NCBI GenBank assembly: GCA_949825045.1
Contig: OX463813.1
Location: 24,410,001 to 24,474,000 of the forward strand
DNA length: 64,000 nucleotides
Direction: 5' to 3'
From: Argyresthia goedartella
Taxonomy: Eukaryota; Arthropoda; Insecta; Lepidoptera; Argyresthiidae
Under the pieces are notes generated by a model that was given only the letters and a program-made list of their open reading frames with translations, ran no database searches and was not told where the DNA came from. Shown one piece after another: positions 49,379 through 61,122 of the stretch (position 1 is the first letter of the stretch; each line of letters opens with the position of its first letter). The position numbers and the translations under genes were made by a program.

Positions 49379-50726
49379 AGAGATATGTCTCACAAACGAG
49401 AGGTTCCGGTTTCGCACTGGCGTGGCGGTAGAGATATGTCTCACAAACGAGAGGTTCCGGTTTCGCGCTGGCGTCGCGGTAGAGATATGTCTCACAAACG
49501 AGAGGTTCCGGTTTCGCGCTGGCGTGGCGTGGCAGTAGAGATATGTCTCACAAACGAGAGGTTCCGGTTTCGCGCTGGCGTGGCGTGGCGGTAGAGATAT
49601 GTCTCACAAACTAGAGGTTCCGGTTTCGCGCTGGCGTGGCGGTAGAGATATGTCTCACAAACGAGAGGTTCCGGTTTCGCGCTGGCGTGGCGTGGTGGTA
49701 GAGATATGTCTCAAAAACGAGAGGTTCCGGTTTCGCGCTGGCGTGGCGGTAGAGATATGTCTCACAAACGAGAGGTTCCGGTGTCGCGCTGGCGTGGCGG
49801 TAGAGACATGTCTCACAAACGAGAGGTTCCGGTTTCGCGCTGGCGTGGCGTGGCGTTAGAGATATGTCTCACAAACGAGAGGTTCCGGTTTCGCGCTGGC
49901 GTGGCGTGGCGGTAGAGATATGTCTCATAAACGACAAGTTCCGGTTTCGCGCTGGCGTGGCGTGGCGGTAGATATATGTCTCACAAACGAGAGGTTCCGG
50001 TTTCGCGTTGGCGTGGCGGTAGAGATATGTCTCACAAACGACAAGTTCCGGTTTCGCGCTGGCGTGGCGGTAGAGATATGTCTCACAAACGAGAGGTTCC
50101 GGTTTCGCGCTGGCGTGGCGGTAGAGTTATGTCTCAAAAACGAGAGGTTCCGGTTTCGCGCTGGCGTGGCGTGGCGGTAGAGATATGTCTCACAAACGAG
50201 AGGTTCCGGTTTCGCGCTGGCGTGGCGGTAGAGATATGTCTCACAAACGAGAGGTTCCGGTTTCGCACTGGCGTGGCGGTAGAGATATGTCTCACAAACG
50301 AGAGGTTCCGGTTTCGCGCTGGCGTCGCGGTAGAGATATGTCTCACAAACGAGAGGTTCCGGTTTCGCGCTGGCGTGGCGGTAGAGATATGTCTCACAAA
50401 CGAGAGGTTCCGGTTTCGCGCTGGCGTGGCGTGGCGGTAGATATATGTCTCACAATCGACAAGTTCCGGTTTCGCGCTGGCGTGGCGGTAGAGATATGTC
50501 TCACAAACGAGAGGTTCTGGTTTCGCGCTGGCGTGGCGGTAGAGATATGTCTCACAAACGAGAGGTTCCGGTTTCGCTTTGGCGTGGCGTGGCGGAAGGG
50601 ATATGTCTCACAAACGAGAGGTTCCGGTTTCGCGCTGGCGTCGCGGTAGAGATATGTCTCACAAACGAGAGGTTCCGGTTTCGCGCTGGCGTGGCGGTAG
50701 AGATATGTCTCACAAACGAGAGGTTC

Positions 50727-50831
50727 AGCGGCTTTGAGGCGGGGACTACCTGTCCCGCCCACTCCCAAGGCAAAGTTTTGAAGGACAAAGAGTCTAAAAA
50801 CGACAAGATCAAGCCACAAAAAAAAAAAAAA
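50727..50831 (+). repeat. Poly(A)-ended insert, copy 4
   Basis: Same 105-bp insert with identical junctions and 14 A. It is the +11,752 partner of copy 1. Confidence 0.8.
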
Positions 50832-53416
50832 GTGGCGTGGCGGTAGAGATATGTCTCACAAACGACAAGTTCCGGTTTCGCGCTGGCGTGGCGTGGCGGT
50901 AGAGATATGTCTCACAAACGAGAGGTTCCAGTTTCGCGCTGGCGTGGCGGTAGAGATATGTCTCACAAACGAGAGGTTCCGGTTTCACGCTGGCGTGGCG
51001 TGGCGGTAGAGATATTTCTCGCAAACGAGAGGTTCCGGTTTCACGCTGGCGTAGCGTGGCGGTAGAGATATGTCTCACAAACGACAAGTTCCGGTTTCGC
51101 GCTGGCGTGGCGGTAGAGATATGTCTCATAAACGACAAGTTCCGGTTTCGCGCTGGCGTGGTGTGGCGGTAGAGATATGTCTCACAAACGAGAGGTTCTG
51201 GTTTCGCGCTGGCGTGGCGGTAGAGATATGTCTCACAAACGAGAGGTTCCGGTTTCGCGCTGGCGTGGCGTGGCGGTAGAGATATGTCTCACAAACTAGA
51301 GGTTTCGGTTTCGCGCTGGCGTGGCGGTAGAGATATGTCTCACAAACGAGAGGTTCCGGTTTCGCGCTGGCGTGGCGTGGCGGTCGAGATATGTCTCAAA
51401 AACGAGAGGTTCCGGTTTCGCGCTGGCGTCGCGGTAGAGATATGTCTCACAAACGAGAGGTTCCGGTTTCGCGCTGGCGTGGCGGTAGAGATATGTCTCA
51501 CAAACGAGAGGTTCCGGTTTCGCGCTGGCGTGGCGTGGCGGTAGATATATGTCTCACAAACGACAAGTTCCGGTTTCGCGCTGGCGTGGCGTGGCGGCAG
51601 AGATATGTCTCACAAACGAGAGGTTTTGGTTTCGCGCTGGCGTGGCGGTAGAGATATGTCTCACAAACGAGAGGTTCCGGTTTCGCGCTGGCGTGGCGGT
51701 AGAGATATGTCTCACAAACGAGAGGTTCCGGTTTCGCGCTGGCGTGGCGTGGCGGTAGATATATGTCTCACAATCGACAAGTTCCGGTTTCGCGCTGGCG
51801 TGGCGGTAGAGATATGTCTCACAAACGAGAGGTTCTGGTTTCGCGCTGGCGTGGCGGTAGAGATATGTCTCACAAACGAGAGGTTCCGGTTTCGCTTCGG
51901 CGTGGCGTGGCGGTAGAGATATGTCTCAAAAACGAGAGGTTCCGGTTTCGCACTGGCGTGGCGTGGCGGTAGAGATATGTCTCACAAACGACAAGTTCCG
52001 GTTTCGCGCTGGCGTGGCGGTAGAGATATGTCTCACAAACGAAAAGTTCCGGTTTCGCGCTGGCGTGTCGTGGCGGTAGAGATATGTCTCACAAACGAGA
52101 GGTTCCGGTTTCTCGCTGGCGTGGCGTGGCGGTAGAGATATCTCTCACAAACGAGAGGTTCCGGTTTCGCGCTGGCGTGGCGTGGCGGTAGAGATATGTC
52201 TCACAAACGACAAGTTCCGGTTTCGCGCTGGCGTGGCGGTAGAGATATGTCTCACAAACGAGAGGTTCCGGTTTCGCGCTGGCGTCGCGGTAGAGATATG
52301 TCTCACAATCGACAAGTTCCGGTCTCGCGCTGGCGTGGCGGTAGAGATATGTCTCACAAACGAGAGGTTCCGGTTTCGCGCTGGCGTGGCGTGGCGGTAG
52401 ATATATGTCTCACAAACGACAAGTTCCGGTTTCGCGCTGGCGTGGCGTGGCGGCAGAGATATGTCTCACAAACGAGAGGTTTTGGTTTCGCGCTGGCGTG
52501 GCGGTAGAGATATGTCTCACAAACGAGAGGTTCCGGTTTCGCGCTGGCGTGGCGTGGCGGTAGAGATATGTCTCACAAACTAGAGGTTCCGGTTTCGCGC
52601 TGGCGTGGCGGTAGAGATAGAGGTTCCGGTTTCGCGCTGGCGTGGCGTGGCGGTAGAGATATGTCTCAAAAACGAGAGGTTCCGGTTTCGCACTGGCGTG
52701 ACGTGGCGGTAGAGATATGTCTCACAAACGACAAGTTCCGGTTTCGCGCTGGCGTGGCGGTAGAGATATGTCTCACAAACGAGAGGTTCCGGTTTCGCGC
52801 TGGCGTGGCGGTAGAGTTATGTCTCAAAAACGAGAGGTTCCGGTTTCGCGCTGGCGTGGCGTGGCGGTAGAGATATGTCTCACAAACGAGAGGTTCCGGT
52901 TTCGCGCTGGCGTGGCGGTAGAGATATGTCTCACAAACGAGAGGTTCCGGTTTCGCACTGGCGTGGCGGTAGAGATATGTCTCACAAACGAGAGGTTCCG
53001 GTTTCGCGCTGGCGTCGCGTTAGAGATATGTCTCACAAACGAGAGGTTCCGGTTTCGCGCTGGCGTGGCGGTAGAGATATGTCTCACAAACGAGAGGTTC
53101 CGGTTTCGCGCTGGCGTGGCGTGGCGGTAGATATATGTCTCACAATCGACAAGTTCCGGTTTCGCGCTGGCGTGGCGGTAGAGATATGTCTCACAAACGA
53201 GAGGTTCTGGTTTCGCGCTGGCGTGGCGGTAGAGATATGTCTCACAAACGAGAGGTTCCGGTTTCGCTTTGGCGTGGCGTGGCGGAAGGGATATGTCTCA
53301 CAAACGAGAGGTTCCGGTTTCGCGCTGGCGTCGCGGTAGAGATATGTCTCACAAACGAGAGGTTCCGGTTTCGCGCTGGCGTGGCGGTAGAGATATGTCT
53401 CACAAACGAGAGGTTC

Positions 53417-53521
53417 AGCGGCTTTGAGGCGGGGACTACCTGTCCCGCCCACTCCCAAGGCAAAGTTTTGAAGGACAAAGAGTCTAAAAACGACAAGATC
53501 AAGCCACAAAAAAAAAAAAAA
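53417..53521 (+). repeat. Poly(A)-ended insert, copy 5
   Basis: Same 105-bp insert with identical junctions and 14 A. It is the +11,751 partner of copy 2 and lies 2690 bp after copy 4. Confidence 0.8.
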
Positions 53522-56500
53522 GTGGCGTGGCGGTAGAGATATGTCTCACAAACGACAAGTTCCGGTTTCGCGCTGGCGTGGCGTGGCGGTAGAGATATGT
53601 CTCACAAACGAGAGGTTCCAGTTTCGCGCTGGCGTGGCGGTAGAGATATGTCTCACAAACGAGAGGTTCCGGTTTCACGCTGGCGTGGCGTGGCGGTAGA
53701 GATATTTCTCGCAAACGAGAGGTTCCGGTTTCACGCTGGCGTAGCGTGGCGGTAGAGATATGTCTCACAAACGACAAGTTCCGGTTTCGCGCTGGCGTGG
53801 CGGTAGAGATATGTCTCATAAACGACAAGTTCCGGTTTCGCGCTGGCGTGGTGTGGCGGTAGAGATATGTCTCACAAACGAGAGGTTCTGGTTTCGCGCT
53901 GGCGTGGCGGTAGAGATATGTCTCACAAACGAGAGGTTCCGGTTTCGCGCTGGCGTGGCGTGGCGGTAGAGATATGTCTCACAAACTAGAGGTTTCGGTT
54001 TCGCGCTGGCGTGGCGGTAGAGATATGTCTCACAAACGAGAGGTTCCGGTTTCGCGCTGGCGTGACGTGGCGGTAGAGATATGTCTCAAAAACGAGAGGT
54101 TCCGGTTTCGCGCTGGCGTCGCGGTAGAGATATGTCTCACAAACGAGAGGTTCCGGTTTCGCGCTGGCGTGGCGGTAGAGATATGTCTCACAAACGAGAG
54201 GTTCCGGTTTCGCGCTGGCGTGGCGTGGCGGTAGATATATGTCTCACAATCGACAAGTTCCGGTTTCGCGCTGGCGTGGCGGTAGAGATATGTCTCACAA
54301 ACGAGAGGTTCTGGTTTCGCGCTGGCGTGGCGGTAGAGATATGTCTCACAAACGAGAGGTTCCGGTTTCGCTTTGGCGTGGCGTGGCGGTAGAGATATGT
54401 CTCAAAAACGAGAGGTTCCGGTTTCGCACTGGCGTGGCGGTAGAGATATGTCTCAAAAACGAGAGGTTCCGGTTTCGCACTGGCGTGGCGGTAGAGACAT
54501 GTCTCACAAACGAGAGGTTCCGGTTTCGCACTGGCGTGGCGTGGCGGTAGAGATATGTCTCACAAACGACAAGTTCCGGTTTCGCGCTGGCGTGGCGGTA
54601 GAGATATGTCTCACAAACGAAAAGTTCCGGTTTCGCGCTGGCGTGTCGTGGCGGTAGAGATATGTCTCACAAACGAGAGGTTCCGGTTTCTCGCTGGCGT
54701 GGCGTGGCGGTAGAGATATCTCTCACAAACGAGAGGTTCCGGTTTCGCGCTGGCGTGGCGTGGCGGTAGAGATATGTCTCACAAACGACAAGTTCCGGTT
54801 TCGCGCTGGCGTGGCGGTAGGGATATGTCTCACAAACGAGAGGTTCCGGTTTCGCGCTGGCGTAGCGGTATAGATATGTCTCACAATCGACAAGTTCCGG
54901 TCTCGCGCTGGCGTGGCGGTAGAGATATGTCTCACAAACGAGAGGTTCCGGTTTCGCGCTGGCGTGGCGTGGTGGTAGAGATATGTCTCACAAACGACAA
55001 GTTCCGGTTTCGCGCTGGCGTGGCAGTAGAGATATGTCTCACAAACGAGAGGTTCCGGTTTCGCGCTGGCGTGGCGTGGCAGTAGAGATATGTCTCACAA
55101 ACGAGAGGTTCCGGTTTCGCGCTGGCGTGGCGTGGCGGTAGAGATATGTCTCACAAACTAGAGGTTCCGGTTTCGCGCTGGCGTGGCGGTAGAGATATGT
55201 CTCACAAACGAGAGGTTCCGGTTTCGCGCTGGCGTGGCGTGGTGGTAGAGATATGTCTCAAAAACGAGAGGTTCCGGTTTCGCGCTGGCGTGGCGGTAGA
55301 GATATGTCTCACAAACGAGAGGTTCCGGTGTCGCGCTGGCGTGGCGGTAGAGACATGTCTCACAAACGAGAGGTTCCGGTTTCGCGCTGGCGTGGCGTGG
55401 CGGTAGAGATATGTCTCACAAACGAGAGGTTCCGGTTTCGCGCTGGCGTGGCGTGGCGGTAGAGATATGTCTCATAAACGACAAGTTCCGGTTTCGCGCT
55501 GGCGTGGCGTGGCGGTAGATATATGTCTCACAAACGAGAGGTTCCGGTTTCGCGTTGGCGTGGCGGTAGAGATATGTCTCACAAACGAGAGGTTCCGGTT
55601 TCGCGCTGGCGTGGCGTGGCGGTAGAGATATGGCTCACAAGCGAGAGGTTCCGGTTTCGCGCTGGCGTGGCAGTAGAGATATGTCTCACAAACGAGAGGT
55701 TCCGGTTTCTGCTGGCGTGGCGTGGCGGTAGAGATATGTCTCACAAACGAGAGGTTCCGGTGTCGCGCTGGCGTGGCGGTAGATATATGTCTCACAATCG
55801 ACAAGTTCCGGTTTCACGCTGGCGTGGCGGTAGAGATATGTCTCACAAACGAGAGGTTCTGGTTTCGCGCTGGCGTGGCGGTAGAGATATGTCTCACAAA
55901 CGAGAGGTTCCGGTTTCGCGCTGGCGTGGCGTGGCGGAAGGGATATGTCTCACAAACGAGAGGTTCCGGTTTCGCGCTGGCGTCGCGGTAGAGATATGTC
56001 TCACAAACGAGAGGTTCCGGTTTCGCGCTGGCGTGGCGGTAGAGATATGTCTCACAAACGAGAGGTTCCGGTTTCGCGCCGGCGTGGCGGTAGAGATATG
56101 TCTCTTAAACGAAAAGTTCCGGTTTCGCGCTTGCGTGGCGTGGCGGTAGAGATATGTCTCACAAACGAGAGGTTCCGGTTTCGCGCTGGCGTGGCGAGGC
56201 GGTAGAGATATGTCTCACAAACGAGAGGTTCCGGTTTCGCGCTGGCGTGGCGTGGCGGTAGAGATATGTCTCACAAACGAGAGGTTCCGGTTTCGCGCTG
56301 GCGTGGCGGTAGAGATATGTCTCACAAACGAGAGGTTCCGGTGTCGCGCTGGCGTGGCGGTAGAGACATGTCTCACAAACGAGAGGTTCCGGTTTCGCGC
56401 TGGCGTGGCGTGGCGGTAGAGATATGTCTCTCAAACGAGAGGTTCCGGTTTCGCGCTGGCGTGGCGGTAGAGATATTTCTCGCAAACGAGAGGTTCCGGT

Positions 56501-56527
56501 TTCACGCTGGCGTAGCGTGGCGGTAGA

Positions 56528-59500
56528 GATATGTCTCACAAACGACATGTTCCGGTTTCGCGCTGGCGTGGCGGTAGAGATGTGTCTCATAAACGACAAG
56601 TTCCGGTTTCGCGCTGGCGTGGCGGTAGAGATATGTCTCACAAACGAGAGGTTCCGGTTTCGCGCTGGCGTGGCGTGGTGGTAGAGATATGTCTCAAAAA
56701 CGAGAGGTTCCGGTTTCGCGCTGGCGTGGCGGTAGAGATATGTCTCACAAACGAGAGGTTCCGGTGTCGCGCTGGCGTGGCGGTAGAGACATGTCTCACA
56801 AACGAGAGGTTCCGGTTTCGCGCTGGCGTGGCGTGGCGGTAGAGATATGTCTCACAAACGAGAGGTTCCGGTTTCGCGCTGGCGTGGCGTGGCGGTAGAG
56901 ATATGTCTCATAAACGACAAGTTCCGGTTTCGCGCTGGCGTGGCGTGGCGGTAGATATATGTCTCACAAACGAGAGGTTCCGGTTTCGCGTTGGCGTGGC
57001 GGTAGAGATATGTCTCACAAACGAGAGGTTCCGGTTTCGCGCTGGCGTGGCGTGGCGGTAGAGATATGGCTCACAAGCGAGAGGTTCCGGTTTCGCGCTG
57101 GCGTGGCAGTAGAGATATGTCTCACAAACGAGAGGTTCCGGTTTCTGCTGGCGTGGCGTGGCGGTAGAGATATGTCTCACAAACGAGAGGTTCCGGTGTC
57201 GCGCTGGCGTGGCGGTAGATATATGTCTCACAATCGACAAGTTCCGGTTTCACGCTGGCGTGGCGGTAGAGATATGTCTCACAAACGAGAGGTTCTGGTT
57301 TCGCGCTGGCGTGGCGGTAGAGATATGTCTCACAAACGAGAGGTTCCGGTTTCGCGCTGGCGTGGCGTGGCGGAAGGGATATGTCTCACAAACGAGAGGT
57401 TCCGGTTTCGCGCTGGCGTCGCGGTAGAGATATGTCTCACAAACGAGAGGTTCCGGTTTCGCGCTGGCGTGGCGGTAGAGATATGTCTCACAAACGAGAG
57501 GTTCCGGTTTCGCGCCGGCGTGGCGGTAGAGATATGTCTCTTAAACGAAAAGTTCCGGTTTCGCGCTTGCGTGGCGTGGCGGTAGAGATATGTCTCACAA
57601 ACGAGAGGTTCCGGTTTCGCGCTGGCGTGGCGAGGCGGTAGAGATATGTCTCACAAACGAGAGGTTCCGGTTTCGCGCTGGCGTGGCGTGGCGGTAGAGA
57701 TAGAGGTTCCGGTTTCGCGCTGGCGTGGCGTGGCGGTAGAGATATGTCTCAAAAACGAGAGGTTCCGGTTTCGCACTGGCGTGACGTGGCGGTAGAGATA
57801 TGTCTCACAAACGACAAGTTCCGGTTTCGCGCTGGCGTGGCGGTAGAGATATGTCTCACAAACGAGAGGTTCCGGTTTCGCGCTGGCGTGGCGGTAGAGT
57901 TATGTCTCACAAACGAGAGGTTCCGGTTTCGCGCTGGCGTGGCGTGGCGGTAGAGATATGTCTCACAAACGAGAGGTTCCGGTTTCGCACTGGCGTGGCG
58001 GTAGAGATATGTCTCACAAACGAGAGGTTCCGGTTTCGCGCTGGCGTCGCGGTAGAGATATGTCTCACAAACGAGAGGTTCCGGTTTCGCGCTGGCGTGG
58101 CGGTAGAGATATGTCTCACAAACGAGAGGTTCCGGTTTCGCGCTGGCGTGGCGTGGCGGTAGATATATGTCTCACAATCGACAAGTTCCGGTTTCGCGCT
58201 GGCGTGGCGTGGCGGCAGAGATATGTCTCACAAACGAGAGGTTTTGGTTTCGCGCTGGCGTGGCGGTAGAGATATGTCTCACAAACGAGAGGTTCCGGTT
58301 TCGCGCTGGCGTGGCGTGGCGGTAGAGATATGTCTCACAAACTAGAGGTTCCGGTTTCGCGCTGGCGTGGCGGTAGAGATAGAGGTTCCGGTTTCGTGCT
58401 GGCGTGGCGTGGCGGTAGAGATATGTCTCAAAAACGAGAGGTTCCGGTTTCGCACTGGCGTGACGTGGCGGTAGAGATATGTCTCACAAACGACAAGTTC
58501 CGGTTTCGCGCTGGCGTGGCGGTAGAGATATGTCTCACAAACGAGAGGTTCCGGTTTCGCGCTGGCGTGGCGGTAGAGTTATGTCTCAAAAACGAGAGGT
58601 TCCGGTTTCGCGCTGGCGTGGCGTGGCGGTAGAGATATGTCTCACAAACGAGAGGTTCCGGTTTCGCGCTGGCGTGGCGGTAGAGATATGTCTCACAAAC
58701 GAGAGGTTCCGGTTTCGCACTGGCGTGGCGGTAGAGATATGTCTCACAAACGAGAGGTTCCGGTTTCGCGCTGGCGTCGCGGTAGAGATATGTCTCACAA
58801 ACGAGAGGTTCCGGTTTCGCGCTGGCGTGGCGGTAGAGATATGTCTCACAAACGAGAGGTTCCGGTTTCGCGCTGGCGTGGCGTGGCGGTAGATATATGT
58901 CTCACAATCGACAAGTTCCGGTTTCGCGCTGGCGTGGCGGTAGAGATATGTCTCACAAACGAGAGGTTCTGGTTTCGCACTGGCGTGGCGGTAGAGATAT
59001 GTCTCACAAACGAGAGGTTCCGGTTTCGCTTTGGCGTGGCGTGGCGGAAGGGATATGTCTCACAAACGAGAGGTTCCGGTTTCGCGCTGGCGTCGCGGTA
59101 GAGATATGTCTCACAAACGAGAGGTTCCGGTTTCGCGCTGGCGTGGCGGTAGAGATATGTCTCACAAACGAGAGGTTCAGCGGCTTTGAGGCGGGGACTA
59201 CCTGTCCCGCCCACTCCCAAGGCAAAGTTTTGAAGGACAAAGAGTCTAAAAACGACAAGATCAAGCCACAAAAAAAAAAAAAAGTGGCGTGGCGGTAGAG
59301 ATATGTCTCACAAACGACAAGTTCCGGTTTCGCGCTGGCGTGGCGTGGCGGTAGAGATATGTCTCACAAACGAGAGGTTCCAGTTTCGCGCTGGCGTGGC
59401 GGTAGAGATATGTCTCACAAACGAGAGGTTCCGGTTTCGCGCTGGCGTGGCGTGGCGGTAGAGATATTTCTCGCAAACGAGAGGTTCCGGTTTCACGCTG

Positions 59501-59735
59501 GCGTAGCGTGGCGGTAGAGATATGTCTCACAAACGACAAGTTCCGGTTTCGCGCTGGCGTGGCGGTAGGGATATGTCTCATAAACGACAAGTTCCGGTTT
59601 CGCGCTGGCGTGGCGTGGCGGTAGAGATATGTCTCACAAACGAGAGGTTCCGGTTTCGCGCTGGCGTGGCGGTAGAGATATGTCTCACAAACGAGAGGTT
59701 CCGGTTTCGCGCTGGCGTGGCGTGGCGGTAGAGAT
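56528..59735 (+). repeat. Rearranged copies of 2256-type and 1466-type blocks
   Basis: 56640-57640 repeats the core of the 2256-bp block (GTGGTGGTAGAG, GCGTTGGCG, GGCGGAAGGG, GCGTCGCGG, CTCTTAAACG). It then switches at 57697 to the partner of 45360-47394, which includes the last 105-bp insert. The switch lies at a GAGATAGAGG deleted unit. Confidence 0.7.
59179..59283 (+). repeat. Poly(A)-ended insert, copy 6
   Basis: Same 105-bp insert with identical junctions and 14 A. It is the +12,337 partner of copy 3. Confidence 0.8.
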
Positions 59736-60265
59736 ATGTCTCAAAAACGAGAGGTTCCGGTTTCGCACTGGCGTGGCGTGGCGGTAGAGATATGTCTCAC
59801 AAACGACAAGTTCCGGTTTCGCGCTGGCGTGGAGGTAGAGATATGTCTCACAAACGAGTGGTTCCGGTTTCGCGCTGTCGTGGCGGTAGAGTTATGTCTC
59901 ACAAACGAGAGGTTCCGGTTTCGCGCTGGCGTGGCGTGGCGGTAGAGATATGTCTCACAAACGAGAGGTTCCGGTTTCGCGCTGGCGTGGCGGTAGAGAT
60001 ATGTCTCACAAACGAGAGGTTCCGGTTTCGCGCTGGCGTGGCGGTAGAGATATGTCTCACAAACGAGAGGTTCCGGTTTCGCACTGACGTGGCGGTAGAG
60101 ATATGTCTCACAAACGAGAGGTTCCGGTTTCGCGCTGGCGTCGCGGTAGAGATATGTCTCACAAACGAGAGGTTCCGGTTTCGCGCTGGCGTGGCGGTAG
60201 AGATATGTCTCACAAACGAGAGGTTCCGGTTTCGCGCTGGCGTGGCGTGGCGGTAGATATATGTC

Positions 60266-60900
60266 GTATATATATATAGAGGTGAAAAATAAAATTGCTC
60301 TGATAAAAACGGTTTCATAGTGAAAGTTGTTCAGAAAGATGTTTCTAACAACCTCTAATTTTTCTTTTATTTTACAGCCTGTATATAAATCACATGTTAT
60401 GGACTTATAAATTATGATTAATTATCATATCTAAAAAAAATAGTCAAAATAAAGTAAGTATAATTGCTAGATCTCTAACCCAATTCAATTATTCAATTAT
60501 TCAATTATTATGGAAAGTGGCAAATCATGAAAATTACGATTAAATGATGTTGATGTTAAATATTTTCATATTTTTTTTATCAGTATTAGAGCGTACTAGA
60601 CTTTTTTACAAAATACTTTCCTTTTTGTATTTTTGTGATATCCTTTTCAACGTACCAAAATCCAACACTGGTTGTCGTAAAGCGCAGCCGGTCTGGCGCA
60701 GTAGGGTAATAAAATTTTAACCTCATTTTGAGTGGAAATGGTGAGATGATTGTACCTTTGTAGGAAGGTAGGTAGTTAGGTGCCTACAGCAGGGGGCTAG
60801 CTCATCGCCGCAGCTATGGAGATAAAAGGTGCCTAACGATGTTTTCCATCACCGTAAGAACGTCTGCATAATGTACATTGGTTAAATTACTTATCTCAAT
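60266..60900 (+). other. AT-rich flank next to the satellite, no gene seen
   Basis: The satellite stops inside a unit and meets a short TA run (60266-60279). The rest is AT-rich with a period-8 microsatellite (CAATTATT x3, 60486-60509), T-runs, and a mixed stretch at about 60660-60870. No open frame, splice pattern or RNA gene could be supported here. Confidence 0.6.
60486..60509 (+). repeat. CAATTATT microsatellite (three copies)
   Basis: Three perfect head-to-tail copies of an 8-bp unit. Confidence 0.85.
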
Positions 60901-60904
60901 GGTA

Positions 60905-60977
60905 TATGGTCAGCACCGGATTCGAACACGCATCTCCTGCGAGAGAAGCAAGTATGAAACCACTAGACTATGGATAT
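60905..60977 (-). pseudogene. tRNA-Glu(CTC)-like relic or SINE head
   Basis: On the minus strand the A box TAGTCTAGTGG (60960-60970) is a perfect consensus match, and GTGTTCGAATCC (60918-60929) is a near-perfect B box. Between them CTTGC/GCAGG forms a 5-bp anticodon-like stem closing a 7-base loop TTCTCTC, which would present CTC (Glu). TCTAGTGG is also typical of tRNA-Glu. The acceptor and T stems do not pair, so it is a degraded tRNA or the head of a tRNA-derived SINE, not a working tRNA. Confidence 0.5.
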
Positions 60978-61122
60978 TAATTGGTATAAACCGGTTCATT
61001 AGGGTTTACCCCATTATTATTTTGTACACGACTGTACATTTATTGAAATGTATGGGATATTAAACATTGCATTTTTAATGCAGTTCTTCAAAGTAAACCA
61101 GGTGGAAATTATTATTGTTTCG

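Larger units (their letters stand above)
50022..56527 (+). repeat. Second copy of the 6.5-kb segment
   Basis: Partner of 38270-44775. It carries the same sequence of variants and two 105-bp inserts (50727, 53417). Small differences exist, such as GCGTGACGTGG near 54063 versus GCGTGGCGTGG near 42311, and GGTAGGGATATG near 54820. Confidence 0.8.
17143..60265 (+). repeat. Satellite array, right segment (51/56-bp units)
   Basis: Continuation of the same satellite, picking up in phase at GCGCTGGCGTGGCGG and running 43 kb to GTAGATATATGTC at 60265. It is interrupted only by six copies of a 105-bp insert. Unit combinations recur at 107 bp (51+56), 158 bp (51+51+56) and 214 bp (51+51+56+56), for example starts at 17636, 17850 and 18064. 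The 51-bp form has six CpG sites. It is open in four of six reading frames because 51 is a multiple of three, while each 56-bp unit shifts the frame, which produces many short spurious ORFs. No coding function is inferred. Confidence 0.97.

Noticed and set aside
1..60265. Hundreds of 60-255-codon open frames in the satellite
   Set aside because: They follow from a 51-bp period without stops in four frames, overlap on both strands, are cut by each 56-bp unit, and show no domain or start context.
60765..60782. TTAGG-like insect telomere repeats
   Set aside because: Only isolated GGTAGG/GTTAGG words are present, with no tandem run.
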